Shown here in pieces: positions 33,105 through 42,064 of a stretch of DNA of 64,000 nt. How positions within the stretch are numbered: position 1 is the stretch's first letter; every line of letters starts with the position of its first letter. The DNA is from Proteobacteria bacterium UBA6503 (lineage in GTDB: Bacteria > Pseudomonadota > Alphaproteobacteria > UBA1280 > UBA6503). The stretch lies in the NCBI GenBank assembly GCA_002436405.1, contig DJLZ01000005.1:372001-436000 (forward strand). Direction: 5' to 3'. The translations under genes and the position numbers were made by a program. The notes beneath the pieces were generated by a model, which was not told the DNA's origin, made no database searches, and saw only the letters and a list, made by a program, of their open reading frames with translations.

Positions 33105-35297
33105 ATGACCGACCACCTTTATAAAATCACAGGGATGAACTGCGGCGGATGCGTAAGCCGTGTAGAAAAAGCCATTAAAGGCGTGAAGGGTGTTAAAGAA
33201 GCACAGGTTAACTTGGCTGATGAGTCTGCCATGGTTAAAGGCGGTTACGACTCGCACGAGTTGCAGCTTGCTGTTGCCAAAGCGGGCTACACAGCCAAAC
33301 CAATGGCTGAGGTTGACGTTGATAACTCAGAACACAAAAAGAAAGCCCTTACCTTATTTGTTAAAGCTATTCCGGCAGGTGTATTAGGCGCTCTGCTTAT
33401 GGCCAATATGCATGCGGCCTCAACCGAAGGTGTGATGGGTATTAGCTGGTACATCATGAACTGGCTTGTGCTTGCTATTATGCTTGTAAGCGGTGGGCAT
33501 ATTTATAAAGCGGCGTTAAAGTCGGTTAAAAACATGCAGGCTGATATGTACACCCTTATTGGTTTGGGTACATCAATGGCATGGGCATACTCATGTGTTG
33601 TGCTTTACGCGCCTGAGTTTATTGCAGCCGATGCGCGCCACTACTACTACGAAGCCGCACTCTTTATTTTAGCCTTTATTAACATTGGTCAGGGGATGGA
33701 AGCCTACGCTAAAGGTAAGGCTTCAAGCGCTGTCGCTAAGCTATTGGCTCTTACGCCTGATTACGTTATTCGCCTGCGCCAAGGTGAAGAAGAGAAAATT
33801 CCACTTTCAGAGGTTGAAGTTGGCGACCTGCTAAAAATCCGCCCGGGTGAAAACATTCCTGTGGATGGCACAGTAACTGAAGGCCATAGCGCCGTGAGTG
33901 AAGCTATGCTGACCGGCGAACCTGTGATGATTGCTAAAAAGGTAGATTCTGAAGTTGTGGCAGGTACTCACAACGGCCAAGGCAGTTTTGTGATGCGTGC
34001 CGATAAAGTGGGTGAGGATACAGTCCTTTCAAAAGTGGTTGAAATGGTGCGCGAAGCCCAATCAACCAAACCTGCAATTGCCCAACTGGTTGACCGTATT
34101 GCCGGCGTATTTGCCCTTATTGTTTTGGGTATTGCTGTTGCCACCGCTGCAGCTTGGTACCTTTATGGCCCTGAGCCACAAATGGCCTATGCCTTTACTG
34201 TAGCCATGACTGTTCTTGTTATTGCGTGCCCATGTGCCCTTGGCTTGGCAACGCCTGTTTCGATTATGGTGGGTGTTAGCCGTGCGGCCCGTGGTGGTGT
34301 TTTGATGCCCCGTGGGCAAGCCCTGCAACAGCTAGGCTTGGCTGATGTTATTGCCTTTGATAAAACAGGGACCCTAACAATGGGTACGCCCCGTGTTGTT
34401 GAAACTATCTCAACCGAAGGGACGGATATTGACCGTGTTCTGCAAATTGCAGCAAGCCTGGCCACACTCTCTGAGCATCCGCTTTCAAACGCTATTGCGA
34501 ACGAAGCTAAGCACCGTGAGATGAAATTTCTTAAAGCCACAGCATTCGAAAATACCCCAGGCCAAGGCGTAAAAGCCAAGCTTGGTGGTAAGCCCTGTTT
34601 TGTAGGTAGTAAGGCTTACATCAAAGCCCAGAAGATTGATGTTGATGCTTTTGATGCCCAAGTAAACCCAATGCTTGAACAAGGTAAAACGGTTGTTTAC
34701 GTTGCCCGTGAAAAGCAAACTATTGGGGTTATTGCTCTTAATGATGATCTGCGTAAAGAAGCTAAACAAGCTGTAAAAGCCCTACGCAAAATGGGTAAAG
34801 AGGTTGTTATGCTCACGGGCGATAACGAGCGTGCCGCCACATATATGGCAAAGCAAGCAAATATTGAAGTTGTACACGCTGGCCTAAGCCCTGATGCTAA
34901 GCTTGAGAAGATTCGTGCCTTCCAGTCAGAAGGGAAGTCAGTTGCCATGGTGGGTGATGGTATTAACGATGCCCCATCATTAGCGCAGGCAAACGTAGGC
35001 GTTTCACTCGCTACGGGGAGTGACATTGCCATTACCTCAGCCGATGTGATTATTGCTACCAACAACCTACAGCGCTTGCCGTTTGCGGTACGTATTTCAA
35101 GCAGTACCATGCGTAACATTAAGCAAAACTTGTTCTGGGCATTTGCCTACAACACCACAGCTTTGCCTGTAGCCGCAGGTTTGCTTTACCCCGTAACAGG
35201 GCAACTGCTGCCACCTTGGGTAGCCGGTGCGGCTATGGCCGCTTCATCACTTACGGTGGTTCTTAACGCGCTGCGCCTTAACTGGGTGAAAGCTTAA
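33105..35297 (+). CDS. copA: Copper-transporting P1B-type ATPase
   Basis: The 730-residue pump has one N-terminal heavy-metal domain (Cys13-x-x-Cys16 in GMNCGGC), the CPC motif in ACPCALGLATP near 376, Asp419 in DKTGT (phosphorylation), SEHPLSNAI and GDGINDAPSLAQA. These are all hallmarks of Cu(+) export ATPases. AAGGGA precedes the start. It extrudes copper across the inner membrane for detoxification or cuproprotein loading. The stop overlaps the convergent gene by four bases. Confidence 0.95.
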   Translation: MTDHLYKITGMNCGGCVSRVEKAIKGVKGVKEAQVNLADESAMVKGGYDSHELQLAVAKAGYTAKPMAEVDVDNSEHKKKALTLFVKAIPAGVLGALLMANMHAASTEGVMGISWYIMNWLVLAIMLVSGGHIYKAALKSVKNMQADMYTLIGLGTSMAWAYSCVVLYAPEFIAADARHYYYEAALFILAFINIGQGMEAYAKGKASSAVAKLLALTPDYVIRLRQGEEEKIPLSEVEVGDLLKIRPGENIPVDGTVTEGHSAVSEAMLTGEPVMIAKKVDSEVVAGTHNGQGSFVMRADKVGEDTVLSKVVEMVREAQSTKPAIAQLVDRIAGVFALIVLGIAVATAAAWYLYGPEPQMAYAFTVAMTVLVIACPCALGLATPVSIMVGVSRAARGGVLMPRGQALQQLGLADVIAFDKTGTLTMGTPRVVETISTEGTDIDRVLQIAASLATLSEHPLSNAIANEAKHREMKFLKATAFENTPGQGVKAKLGGKPCFVGSKAYIKAQKIDVDAFDAQVNPMLEQGKTVVYVAREKQTIGVIALNDDLRKEAKQAVKALRKMGKEVVMLTGDNERAATYMAKQANIEVVHAGLSPDAKLEKIRAFQSEGKSVAMVGDGINDAPSLAQANVGVSLATGSDIAITSADVIIATNNLQRLPFAVRISSSTMRNIKQNLFWAFAYNTTALPVAAGLLYPVTGQLLPPWVAGAAMAASSLTVVLNALRLNWVKA

Positions 35298-36349
35298 GTT
35301 TTAGCTTGGTAGGTCTTCTTTTGGCTGCGCCATAAGATGGCATCAGCCAGATAGTGGTTATATAAAAACGCTAGGTTTAAGGCTACGGCAGTTGCAGCAG
35401 CAAGTTGTAGTTCGCCTTGTAGCCATGCCCAGCCGCTAGTCATAAAGTCACCGAAGAACAAAAACCCCGGGATAAAAACAAACATGCTTACCGCCACCCA
35501 CTGGAACCAGTTGGTGTAGCCGCCAGCACTTTCAGCTTGGCGCTTATTAAAGTGCCATACAAAAAATAAGTACTGCGTGGCATGCCAAAAAGCGCTGCCA
35601 ATCCAACCGATTGTAGCGTCATTAATATGTACAAATGCTAGGTAGAAAACCAAAATGTGGGTTAGTACAAATAGGGTATAACCAATTACAGGTCTGCCGT
35701 TGTAAATATCAATAGCACGGCGGAATAACCAAACAATAAACGTCGACACGCCAAGGCCCATCACAGGCAGTACTAAAAAGCTAAGCTCAGGCGCTGTATA
35801 AAGTGGGCTGAATAAAAACTTAAGGTCAGGCGTGGTCATGCGGTACAACAGGCCACCTAGCGGAATAAGATAAATAACGGCTTGGTGCAGCCATTCGGGG
35901 TCGGTCACGTTATGGCTGCGGCGGTACACTTGCGATAGCCCATACCCTTGGCGCACATAATGGAACCACTGCAAAACAAAATAGGTTGTCATCAAAAAGG
36001 CAACGCCATAAGCGTTCACCACAAAGTATAGAATCACGGCAATGGCAGCAGGGGTGGCAATAAGCAACCAATGGTACTTTTTAAAACTTTCTTTGTTCCA
36101 TATCACACGGCTAAAGGTTGACATGGCATGGCCTGTTGAAAAATAAGCCGAGTAAATAAGAATAACCGTACCTAAACCGCCCGCAGCCATAAAAGAGTGT
36201 GAAAATAAAAAGTGATACGCAATAAAGCACAGTGCTAACGGTACAAATAAAAACAAACTATCAAACCACGGACCACGCATCAGCCCTAGCTTTTGACGCA
36301 TGTTTTGCCCCAAAGCTGTTTGGTCAATGCTGAATAAAAATTTGTCCAC
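35294..36349 (-). CDS. Polytopic membrane protein with conserved histidines, unknown function
   Basis: About ten membrane helices fill the protein. Histidine-bearing motifs recur: TGHAMSTFSR, FHYVRQGYG, FWHATQYLFFVWHFNK and YNHYLADAILW. They suggest a membrane metal or cofactor site, but I cannot name the family. The start is uncertain: GTG at 36349 has an AGGAC before it, while ATG at 36421 would add 24 residues; longer frames run into the divergent gene. It overlaps copA by four bases at its end. Confidence 0.7.
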   Translation of the reverse strand: MDKFLFSIDQTALGQNMRQKLGLMRGPWFDSLFLFVPLALCFIAYHFLFSHSFMAAGGLGTVILIYSAYFSTGHAMSTFSRVIWNKESFKKYHWLLIATPAAIAVILYFVVNAYGVAFLMTTYFVLQWFHYVRQGYGLSQVYRRSHNVTDPEWLHQAVIYLIPLGGLLYRMTTPDLKFLFSPLYTAPELSFLVLPVMGLGVSTFIVWLFRRAIDIYNGRPVIGYTLFVLTHILVFYLAFVHINDATIGWIGSAFWHATQYLFFVWHFNKRQAESAGGYTNWFQWVAVSMFVFIPGFLFFGDFMTSGWAWLQGELQLAAATAVALNLAFLYNHYLADAILWRSQKKTYQAKT

Positions 36350-36476
36350 GGTGGGTTTGTCCTGTATTTTTATGGGTATTCTATCATCCTTATGGTTGAA
36401 AACACTTATTTTCGTGTACATATGACTGTCAGCCCAATGTGTGGGCATAACAAAATTTAGGGGTAGGGGTGTTCCT

Positions 36477-37076
36477 ATGAGCCAAGAAGCACAAACGCAA
36501 GAACCAACTAAGCTAGCTATCTTTGATTTTAGCCGCACTATTTGCGGCAATGAAGGCGTTTACGATGGCTTGGTAGACCAAGTGAAGACCCTGCGTGAAA
36601 ATGGCTGGCAAGTTGCTATCGCTTCGCTTGCGCCACTGCAAGAGATGAAAGACGAAATGCAAAAAATCCCAGCTGAGCCTGGTAAAAGCATGTATGACTT
36701 ATTCCACCCGATTATTGGCCAAGAAGCTTTGAAAGCCATTAACGCTGGCAAGGCTGATAAAACAAGCCGTGAAACTGCCCGCGAGATTATTTTGGCAACG
36801 GGCGCCTCACGTTCACACACTGTTGTTGTGGGCGATGCCTTTACAGAGCTTCTGCTTGCTAAAAACAACGGCCTTAAATATTTGCACGCAGGTTGGGATG
36901 ACCGCAACAAAGATGGCCTGCGCTGTGTTTGTTTTGAAGGTTCAGATATTGATATTTCTGAAGTTGACGTTGAAATGGCGCAATCAATCCCGTGTGTATC
37001 ACAAATTTCTGACCGTCTTGAAGCTGTGCTTGAACCACAGCTTGAAAAAGATAACGACCCAGAGCTTGACCGCTAA
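36477..37076 (+). CDS. Degenerate HAD-like hydrolase (199 aa)
   Basis: The HAD core is visible: AIFDFSRTICG with the nucleophile Asp17, Ser50 as motif II in AIASLAP, and VVVGDAFTELLLA (Asp120) as motif III/IV. The general acid/base Asp expected two residues after the nucleophile is Ser19. Activity may therefore be altered or lost. The ATG at 36477 begins a frame that skips an upstream leader rejected for lack of support. A single gene; function unknown. Confidence 0.72.
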   Translation: MSQEAQTQEPTKLAIFDFSRTICGNEGVYDGLVDQVKTLRENGWQVAIASLAPLQEMKDEMQKIPAEPGKSMYDLFHPIIGQEALKAINAGKADKTSRETAREIILATGASRSHTVVVGDAFTELLLAKNNGLKYLHAGWDDRNKDGLRCVCFEGSDIDISEVDVEMAQSIPCVSQISDRLEAVLEPQLEKDNDPELDR

Positions 37077-37220
37077 GCCATAAACAAGCGCCCTAAAAGG
37101 TGCTTATTTGCGCAACTTTTAGCCACCTTTAGCGTAAAAGGTGCACGAAGCTGCAATTTCCTATTGAAAATAACGAATGTACTGGTATATTGACCTCACC
37201 TTTTCGAAGGTTCTTGGTTT
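37077..37220. other. Non-coding gap before tRNA-Phe
   Basis: No gene is seen. The gap carries AAAAGGTGC twice (near 37095 and 37137) with a partial complement in between, and an AT-rich segment that may hold the tRNA promoter. Confidence 0.5.
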
Positions 37221-37296
37221 GGCCAGGTAGCTCAGTCGGTAGAGCAAAGGATTGAAAATCCTTGTGTCGGCGGTTCGATTCCGTCCCTGGCCACCA
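37221..37296 (+). tRNA. tRNA-Phe (anticodon GAA)
   Basis: A 76-base tRNA with encoded CCA, acceptor GGCCAGG/CCTGGCC and an anticodon loop TTGAAAA between AAGGA and TCCTT. Confidence 0.98.
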
Positions 37297-37315
37297 TTTT
37301 ATTCGTCGTATGTAA

Positions 37316-37343
37316 GTGAAGTTTTCGAACTTCGCTTTTTTTT
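37316..37343 (+). terminator. Terminator after tRNA-Phe
   Basis: GTGAAGTT/AACTTCGC hairpin with a TTCG tetraloop and a run of nine T. Confidence 0.9.
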
Positions 37344-37378
37344 ATGCCCAAAGCCCCTCACTATTTTTGATTAAACAC

Positions 37379-37435
37379 TTCACATTTAGCCTAAATGTGC
37401 CTACATTCCATGTGTAACACGTACATCTTTCTTTC
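37379..37435 (+). promoter_or_regulatory. Promoter and pyrimidine leader of the 98-aa orphan
   Basis: TTCACA (37379-37384), 17-base spacer, TACATT (37402-37407). The leader motif TACATCTTTCTTTC starts 14 bases later at 37422. The 15 bases AAACACTTCACATTT around the -35 recur exactly before the second paralog. Confidence 0.65.
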
Positions 37436-37471
37436 TTTTATCTGGTCAAAACCTCCCCACTAGGAGCCTTT

Positions 37472-37768
37472 ATGTCGAACGACAACTTCCTAAAAAGCGC
37501 TAAATTACAGCGTGACCAAGCCGACGTGAGCACCATTTGCGATATGTTGGCCGTTGTACCGCAAAAAGTTGAAGCTGCAACAAACTTGCAGCTTGATAGT
37601 TTCAGCCTTGAGGTTGAGAAAGAAATTCTGGATATTCTGCAACTGGATGAATCTCCCGCTAAAGATTTGTTCTATGCACGAATGCTCCAGCTTGGCTTTG
37701 GACGTGATGATATTAAACTCCACAGCAAAGCGGAACGGCACTGCATTGTGCTGACCTTCCGTTATTAA
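37472..37768 (+). CDS. Orphan protein, first of a tandem paralog pair (98 aa)
   Basis: No family is recognised. The protein is small, soluble and alpha/beta. It shares with the next gene an N-terminal AK(L/H)xRDxAD motif and a C-terminal LDIL..(D/E)ESPAKDLFYA.M..LG segment ending in LHS. TAGGAG precedes the ATG and a terminator follows. All five isoleucines are coded by ATT, like host genes. The compact single-gene layout and leader place it in the dispersed family described in the findings. Confidence 0.72.
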   Translation: MSNDNFLKSAKLQRDQADVSTICDMLAVVPQKVEAATNLQLDSFSLEVEKEILDILQLDESPAKDLFYARMLQLGFGRDDIKLHSKAERHCIVLTFRY

Positions 37769-37790
37769 TCGCTTAACGATGTAAAAGATG

Positions 37791-37818
37791 CCCCTCGCTA
37801 TAGAGGGGTTCTTTTTTT
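37791..37818 (+). terminator. Terminator of the 98-aa orphan
   Basis: CCCCTC/GAGGGG hairpin followed by TTC and eight T. Confidence 0.88.
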
Positions 37819-37860
37819 TGCCGTAAGGTGAGGGGGTAAAGTTCAGAGTACATAAAACAC

Positions 37861-37935
37861 TTCACATTTTTGCCAGATAAGCATAAGTTGCTGGGGTACT
37901 TTTTATCTTCTTTATCTTTCTAGTCTTCTTCCTAT
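37861..37935 (+). promoter_or_regulatory. Promoter and pyrimidine leader of the 102-aa orphan
   Basis: TTCACA (37861-37866), 17-base spacer, TAAGTT (37884-37889). The leader motif TATCTTCT begins at 37904, 14 bases after the -10, within a long run of T and C. Confidence 0.65.
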
Positions 37936-37949
37936 TCAAGGAACTTAAG

Positions 37950-38258
37950 ATGAAAAAGCCTACCTTTATTGATCAAGCCAAACACAACCGTGATTGCGCA
38001 GACATCGACACCATTTCGGCGTTGAACCAAACCATCCCCGAGAAAATCACTCAGGCGGTGAATGACCGTAAGCCCGAGCTTACCCTCAGCGTTGACAAAA
38101 ACACGCTGGACATCCTGCGGATGAAAGAATCGCCGGCGAAGGATCTCTTCTATGCGTATATGGACGAACTGGGCATCCCCGAAAGTGCCATCCGTCTGCA
38201 TAGCTACAGCGAAATGCCGCCTTACAGCTACTGCATCATCCTGACTATCGGGATGTGA
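37950..38258 (+). CDS. Orphan protein, second of the paralog pair (102 aa), foreign codon use
   Basis: Clearly related to the preceding protein over its whole length, with the identical ESPAKDLFYA core. Codon use differs sharply: of 11 isoleucines nine are ATC and two ATT, against five of five ATT in the paralog, and CTG, GCG and CCC are frequent. So this is not a recent local duplication. The pair probably met by independent arrival or strong codon shift. AAGGAA precedes the ATG and a terminator follows. Function unknown. Confidence 0.75.
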   Translation: MKKPTFIDQAKHNRDCADIDTISALNQTIPEKITQAVNDRKPELTLSVDKNTLDILRMKESPAKDLFYAYMDELGIPESAIRLHSYSEMPPYSYCIILTIGM

Positions 38259-38286
38259 TGCTCTAAACTTTAAGGCCCTTTAACGA

Positions 38287-38324
38287 AAAAGCCCCTCCGA
38301 GTTTTATACTTTGGAGGGGCTTTT
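38287..38324. terminator. Bidirectional terminator, 102-aa orphan and ddl-like gene
   Basis: AAAAGCCCCTCC (38287-38298) and GGAGGGGCTTTT (38313-38324) form a 12-bp stem with T runs on both sides. Confidence 0.9.
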
Positions 38325-38330
38325 CTTTTA

Positions 38331-39560
38331 CTATTTACGCTTAAACAAACGTGCGTCTTCTGGCGTTGGGTCAGGCGGCAGCTGGCGGCGGCCGTGCAGC
38401 GTCAACGCTTCGTCTAACATGTTGTTCAAAAGCTCTGTGAACAGCAGCGGGTTTTCTGGCGCAGCTTCCCACAAGAAGTGCCCGAATGAACCCGGCATTG
38501 GGTTAATCTCGTTCAACCACATTTCGCCTGTTTGTTCGTTACACAAAAAGTCAATACGTGGGCAACCTGCAGCATCCAAAATATCAAACGCGGTTGCAGC
38601 CCAGTGGCGTAGGTCTTTTTGTTGTTTCTTTGTAAGGTCTTCTGGGTTGATATCACGGGTCAGTGAAAGCATGCCTTGGCTTAGGCCTTCACCAGGCATT
38701 TTCGTACCCGTTTTGTTATCGCCAGCGCTTAGGTACTTTTGCTTAAAGTCTAGCAGTTCATCGCTACGTTTTGGGCGCTCAATGGCTGAGGTGATAATCG
38801 TACCTTCTGCGGTGCGCATCACGGCAACGTTGTATTCGCATAGGTTTTCAACAAAAGGCTCCACAATAGCAGCGTCATCAAATTTAAAGACGGCGGGTAG
38901 CACAGCGTTAAGTTCTTCAGCGTTATTGGCTTTTGCAACACCAATACTACTACCTAGGTGGTTAGGTTTTACAATCACGGGGAATTCAACACCGCTCGTG
39001 GCAGCTTTAAGTTCGTCAGCTGTAAGCAAGAGGCGCTGCCCTGGGCGGCGAATCACCGTATGCGGCAATAGAGGCACATCGGCACCATCAAGGGCTTCTT
39101 TAGTGCCTGATTTGCTCATCATCATTGTAGAAGATCGTACGCTAGCACCCGTATGCGGGATGTTTGCAAGCTCAAGCGCGCCTTGAATCGCACCATCTTC
39201 ACCAAATAGGCCATGGAACGCGAGGAACGCAATATCAAATTCAAACGTTTTAGCCTTAGCACAGAACAGTCCTGTTTTACCAACGGCTACCAGTTGGGGG
39301 CGTGGGTTATTGGCATTAAGGTCAAGCGTTACCTGTGTTAGGTGCTTGCGGCAGTATTCATCTGTAAGCAGGTAGGTGCTGCGTTGTTCTAGGCCTTCGC
39401 CAACCCACCAGCGACCCAAAGTATCAACATATACAGGCATCGGTTTATAAGCACTTCGGTCAAACGCTTGGTAGGCCTGTAGGCCTGTAATAATGCTAAC
39501 ATCATGCTCGGGTGAGCGTCCGCCCCAGAATACGGCAACTGTTTTAATAGAATTCGTCAT
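38331..39560 (-). CDS. D-alanine--D-alanine ligase-like ATP-grasp enzyme
   Basis: The 409-residue ATP-grasp protein shows VFWGGRSPEHDVSI at the start, GEDGAIQGALELANIPHTG, VKPNHLGSSIG and WLNEINPMPGSF with the metal ligands. It is about 100 residues longer than E. coli DdlB, with inserted segments near 45-110 and 210-280. It may ligate D-Ala to D-Ala or a related amino acid. It is not in a division/cell-wall cluster but faces a hydrolase and a MurF-like gene. Confidence 0.88.
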   Translation of the reverse strand: MTNSIKTVAVFWGGRSPEHDVSIITGLQAYQAFDRSAYKPMPVYVDTLGRWWVGEGLEQRSTYLLTDEYCRKHLTQVTLDLNANNPRPQLVAVGKTGLFCAKAKTFEFDIAFLAFHGLFGEDGAIQGALELANIPHTGASVRSSTMMMSKSGTKEALDGADVPLLPHTVIRRPGQRLLLTADELKAATSGVEFPVIVKPNHLGSSIGVAKANNAEELNAVLPAVFKFDDAAIVEPFVENLCEYNVAVMRTAEGTIITSAIERPKRSDELLDFKQKYLSAGDNKTGTKMPGEGLSQGMLSLTRDINPEDLTKKQQKDLRHWAATAFDILDAAGCPRIDFLCNEQTGEMWLNEINPMPGSFGHFLWEAAPENPLLFTELLNNMLDEALTLHGRRQLPPDPTPEDARLFKRK

Positions 39561-39691
39561 CTTCGCCCTGTATTTTGTTGTTGAATGTTATGGCTGTGGT
39601 GTAGCATATTGCCACGGGATACCTCAAAAATATAGCACCTTATGCGGTTTGCGCTTAAAGGTGCGCCACAAAAATAAAAATACACTTATTC

Positions 39692-40474
39692 ATGCAGCAG
39701 TTTACATCAGACAATCAAACCCTAAGCTACAACGAAATTGGCACCCAAGGTGCTGATGTTCAAATTATTTGGGGTCATGGTTGGGGGCACACCCACAAAG
39801 CACTACAACCCCTTGCTGAAAGCCTAGGCGGCTACCATCACTACTTGCTTGATTTCCCGGGGTTTGGTGAATCACCCATGCCAACTCAAAATTGGGACAC
39901 CAACGACTACGCAAACTTTGTGGCTAAGTTTATTGAGCAGCTACCACCAGCAAAACTGCGTGTTTGGGTTGGCCACTCATTTGGCGGTCGTGTAGGGGTG
40001 CAACTTGGCGCAAAGCACAGTGCCCTTAATAATGCATTTGTATTTGTAGCGGGTGCAGGCCTGCGTCGTAAGCTTAACCCATGTAAGCGTGCTTACCTTA
40101 AGTGTAAGGTATACTTTTATAAGCTGTGCAAAAACCTGTGCCGCTTTGGTTTTATCAAGCGCAGCTGGCTTGAAAGCCACTTTGGTAGCCCTGATTACCG
40201 TAATGCAGGTGCGCTACGCCCAATCTTTTTAAATGTTATTCGTGAGCATTTGGCCGATGAAGCCCAGCGCATTACAGCGCCAACACTGCTTATCTACGGC
40301 GAGAAAGACCTTGAAACCCCACCAAGCATGGGCGAAGAATATGCCAAGCACATTTCAGATGCCGACCTGCACATTCTGCAAGGGCTTGACCATTACTCAG
40401 TATTGGGTGAGGGGCAACAACAAACCATTTACCTGATTCATAAGTTTATTAAAAACCTTCTAAAAAGCGCCTAA
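39692..40474 (+). CDS. Alpha/beta hydrolase
   Basis: Ser96 in VGHSFGG is the nucleophile elbow; WGHGWGHTH forms the oxyanion region, YGEKDLETP carries the acid and LDHYS the histidine. The 260-residue single-domain protein resembles esterase or peptidase-like hydrolases. It ends three bases before the MurF-like gene, so it probably acts in the same pathway, perhaps trimming or releasing a peptide product. Confidence 0.88.
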   Translation: MQQFTSDNQTLSYNEIGTQGADVQIIWGHGWGHTHKALQPLAESLGGYHHYLLDFPGFGESPMPTQNWDTNDYANFVAKFIEQLPPAKLRVWVGHSFGGRVGVQLGAKHSALNNAFVFVAGAGLRRKLNPCKRAYLKCKVYFYKLCKNLCRFGFIKRSWLESHFGSPDYRNAGALRPIFLNVIREHLADEAQRITAPTLLIYGEKDLETPPSMGEEYAKHISDADLHILQGLDHYSVLGEGQQQTIYLIHKFIKNLLKSA

Positions 40475-40477
40475 GTT

Positions 40478-42061
40478 ATGTTTGAATTTTCTGAGTTTCT
40501 TCGATTTACACCGTGTTTAACACTTCTTACGTTTGTGTTTTTTGCCTACCGCCGCACACTGGTTTACCTGCACATTTTTCAGCAGGAAGAATATGACGGT
40601 AAGCGTTTTATCCCGTGGATGCTGCGCACAGCATCGTACGACCGTAAGGTGAGCTTTGTTTTGTTGCTAACAGGTTTCTTTGTGCCATTTGTTTATCCTG
40701 CGGCATTTTTTGTAGCAGCCCTTACCGAACTGAACCCTAAGAAGAACGCTAAAAAAACACTGGTCATGACTCAGCGTGCCACACGCATTTTTGCCGTGGC
40801 TTTTGTGCTTTCAATCTTAGTGGGTACCGTGACCTATAACGCACCTTGGTGGGGGTGGATTGTAGCTGTGCAGCTTATTCCGTTTACATTGGTGCTGGGC
40901 AACCTGTTGCTGAAGCCCTATGAAGCGCACACCCAGCAAAAGTTTTTAAACGAAGCTAAGGCAAAGCTTAAAACCTTAAACCCAACAATCGTGGGTATTA
41001 CAGGCTCATTTGGTAAAACTTCAGTAAAGCACATGCTTGGTCACGTGCTTTCAATGCAGGCGCCAACATTGGTAACTCCGGGCAGTGTAAACACGCCTAT
41101 GGGCATTACACGCATTATCCGTGAGCAACTACGTCAAGATCATCAGTTCTTTGTGGTTGAAATGGGCGCATACGGCAAAGGCTCAATCGAGCGTTTGTGC
41201 AAGCTTACACCGCCAGCACACGGTGTGCTGACAGCCCTAGGCCATGCACACTACGAGCGTTTTAAAAGCCTAGATATGGTCGCCAAAACAAAGTTTGAAT
41301 TGGCCGAGGCTGTAAAGGCAAACAAGGGCCAAATGATTATCCACGAGCAAGTGCTTGAGCAACCATACGCCAAAGCCTTTACCATTGAAAACCGCGACAA
41401 CTTTACCCTTTGCGGTGTGGATGCTGATATTAACGATGTTGTGCTTAAATCAGCCGTACAAACAGCTGAAGGCCTAAAGCTTGATATCCGCTTTGAAAAG
41501 AAAACATACCGCATCGAAGCCCCACTGTTTGGCCTGCATCACGCCGGGAACTTAGCCGTTGTATTTGCCACGGCTGTCCGCCTTGGTGTGCCAGCCGATG
41601 TTGTGGTAACAGCGCTTAAAAGTGTGCCACAAGTCGCGCACCGTCTTGAGGTTAAGCCGCAAAACGATGGTACGGTATTGGTTGATGATGCCTATAACTC
41701 AAACCCTAAAGGGTTTAAAGCCGCACTTGAACTGCTGCCCATCCTACAAGAAGCCTGTAAGGGGCGTGCAATTGTTGTAACGCCGGGTATGGTAGAACTA
41801 GGCGAAGCCCATGATGAAGAACACACTAAGATTGGTGTAGAGATTGCTAAGAATGCTGATATTCTACTAGCGGTTTCACCTGCTCGTATTGGCAGCATGC
41901 TAGATGCCTTCAAGAAAGCAAAGTCTGATGAGCAAAGCTACGTTGTGTGCCAAACCTTTGCTGAAGCACGTGACTGGCTTGTGAAGAACAAGCAGCAGGG
42001 TGATGTTGTATTGCTAGAAAATGACCTACCAGACCTTTACGAGGCGAAGCTTAACTTATAA
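40478..42061 (+). CDS. Membrane-anchored MurF-like ligase
   Basis: The 527-residue protein begins with about 150 residues holding four membrane helices, unlike canonical MurF. After that comes a Mur ligase core: Walker A GITGSFGKTS (173-182), VEMGAYGKGS, LGHAHYERF, VDDAYNSNP near 403-410 and VTPGMVELGEAH. These are MurF-type features, for joining a dipeptide such as D-Ala-D-Ala to an acceptor. The anchor suggests a membrane-bound or lipid-linked acceptor. It may be a second, specialised Mur ligase rather than the housekeeping MurF. Confidence 0.85.
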   Translation: MFEFSEFLRFTPCLTLLTFVFFAYRRTLVYLHIFQQEEYDGKRFIPWMLRTASYDRKVSFVLLLTGFFVPFVYPAAFFVAALTELNPKKNAKKTLVMTQRATRIFAVAFVLSILVGTVTYNAPWWGWIVAVQLIPFTLVLGNLLLKPYEAHTQQKFLNEAKAKLKTLNPTIVGITGSFGKTSVKHMLGHVLSMQAPTLVTPGSVNTPMGITRIIREQLRQDHQFFVVEMGAYGKGSIERLCKLTPPAHGVLTALGHAHYERFKSLDMVAKTKFELAEAVKANKGQMIIHEQVLEQPYAKAFTIENRDNFTLCGVDADINDVVLKSAVQTAEGLKLDIRFEKKTYRIEAPLFGLHHAGNLAVVFATAVRLGVPADVVVTALKSVPQVAHRLEVKPQNDGTVLVDDAYNSNPKGFKAALELLPILQEACKGRAIVVTPGMVELGEAHDEEHTKIGVEIAKNADILLAVSPARIGSMLDAFKKAKSDEQSYVVCQTFAEARDWLVKNKQQGDVVLLENDLPDLYEAKLNL

Positions 42062-42064
42062 GAA

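Noticed and set aside
36441..36476. Upstream extension of the HAD-like gene
   Set aside because: The added residues are unlike a protein start and the ATG at 36477 fits the fold.
37077..37471. tRNA-Phe as a second attachment site
   Set aside because: No integrase or direct repeat of its 3' end is seen nearby, although two orphan genes follow it.
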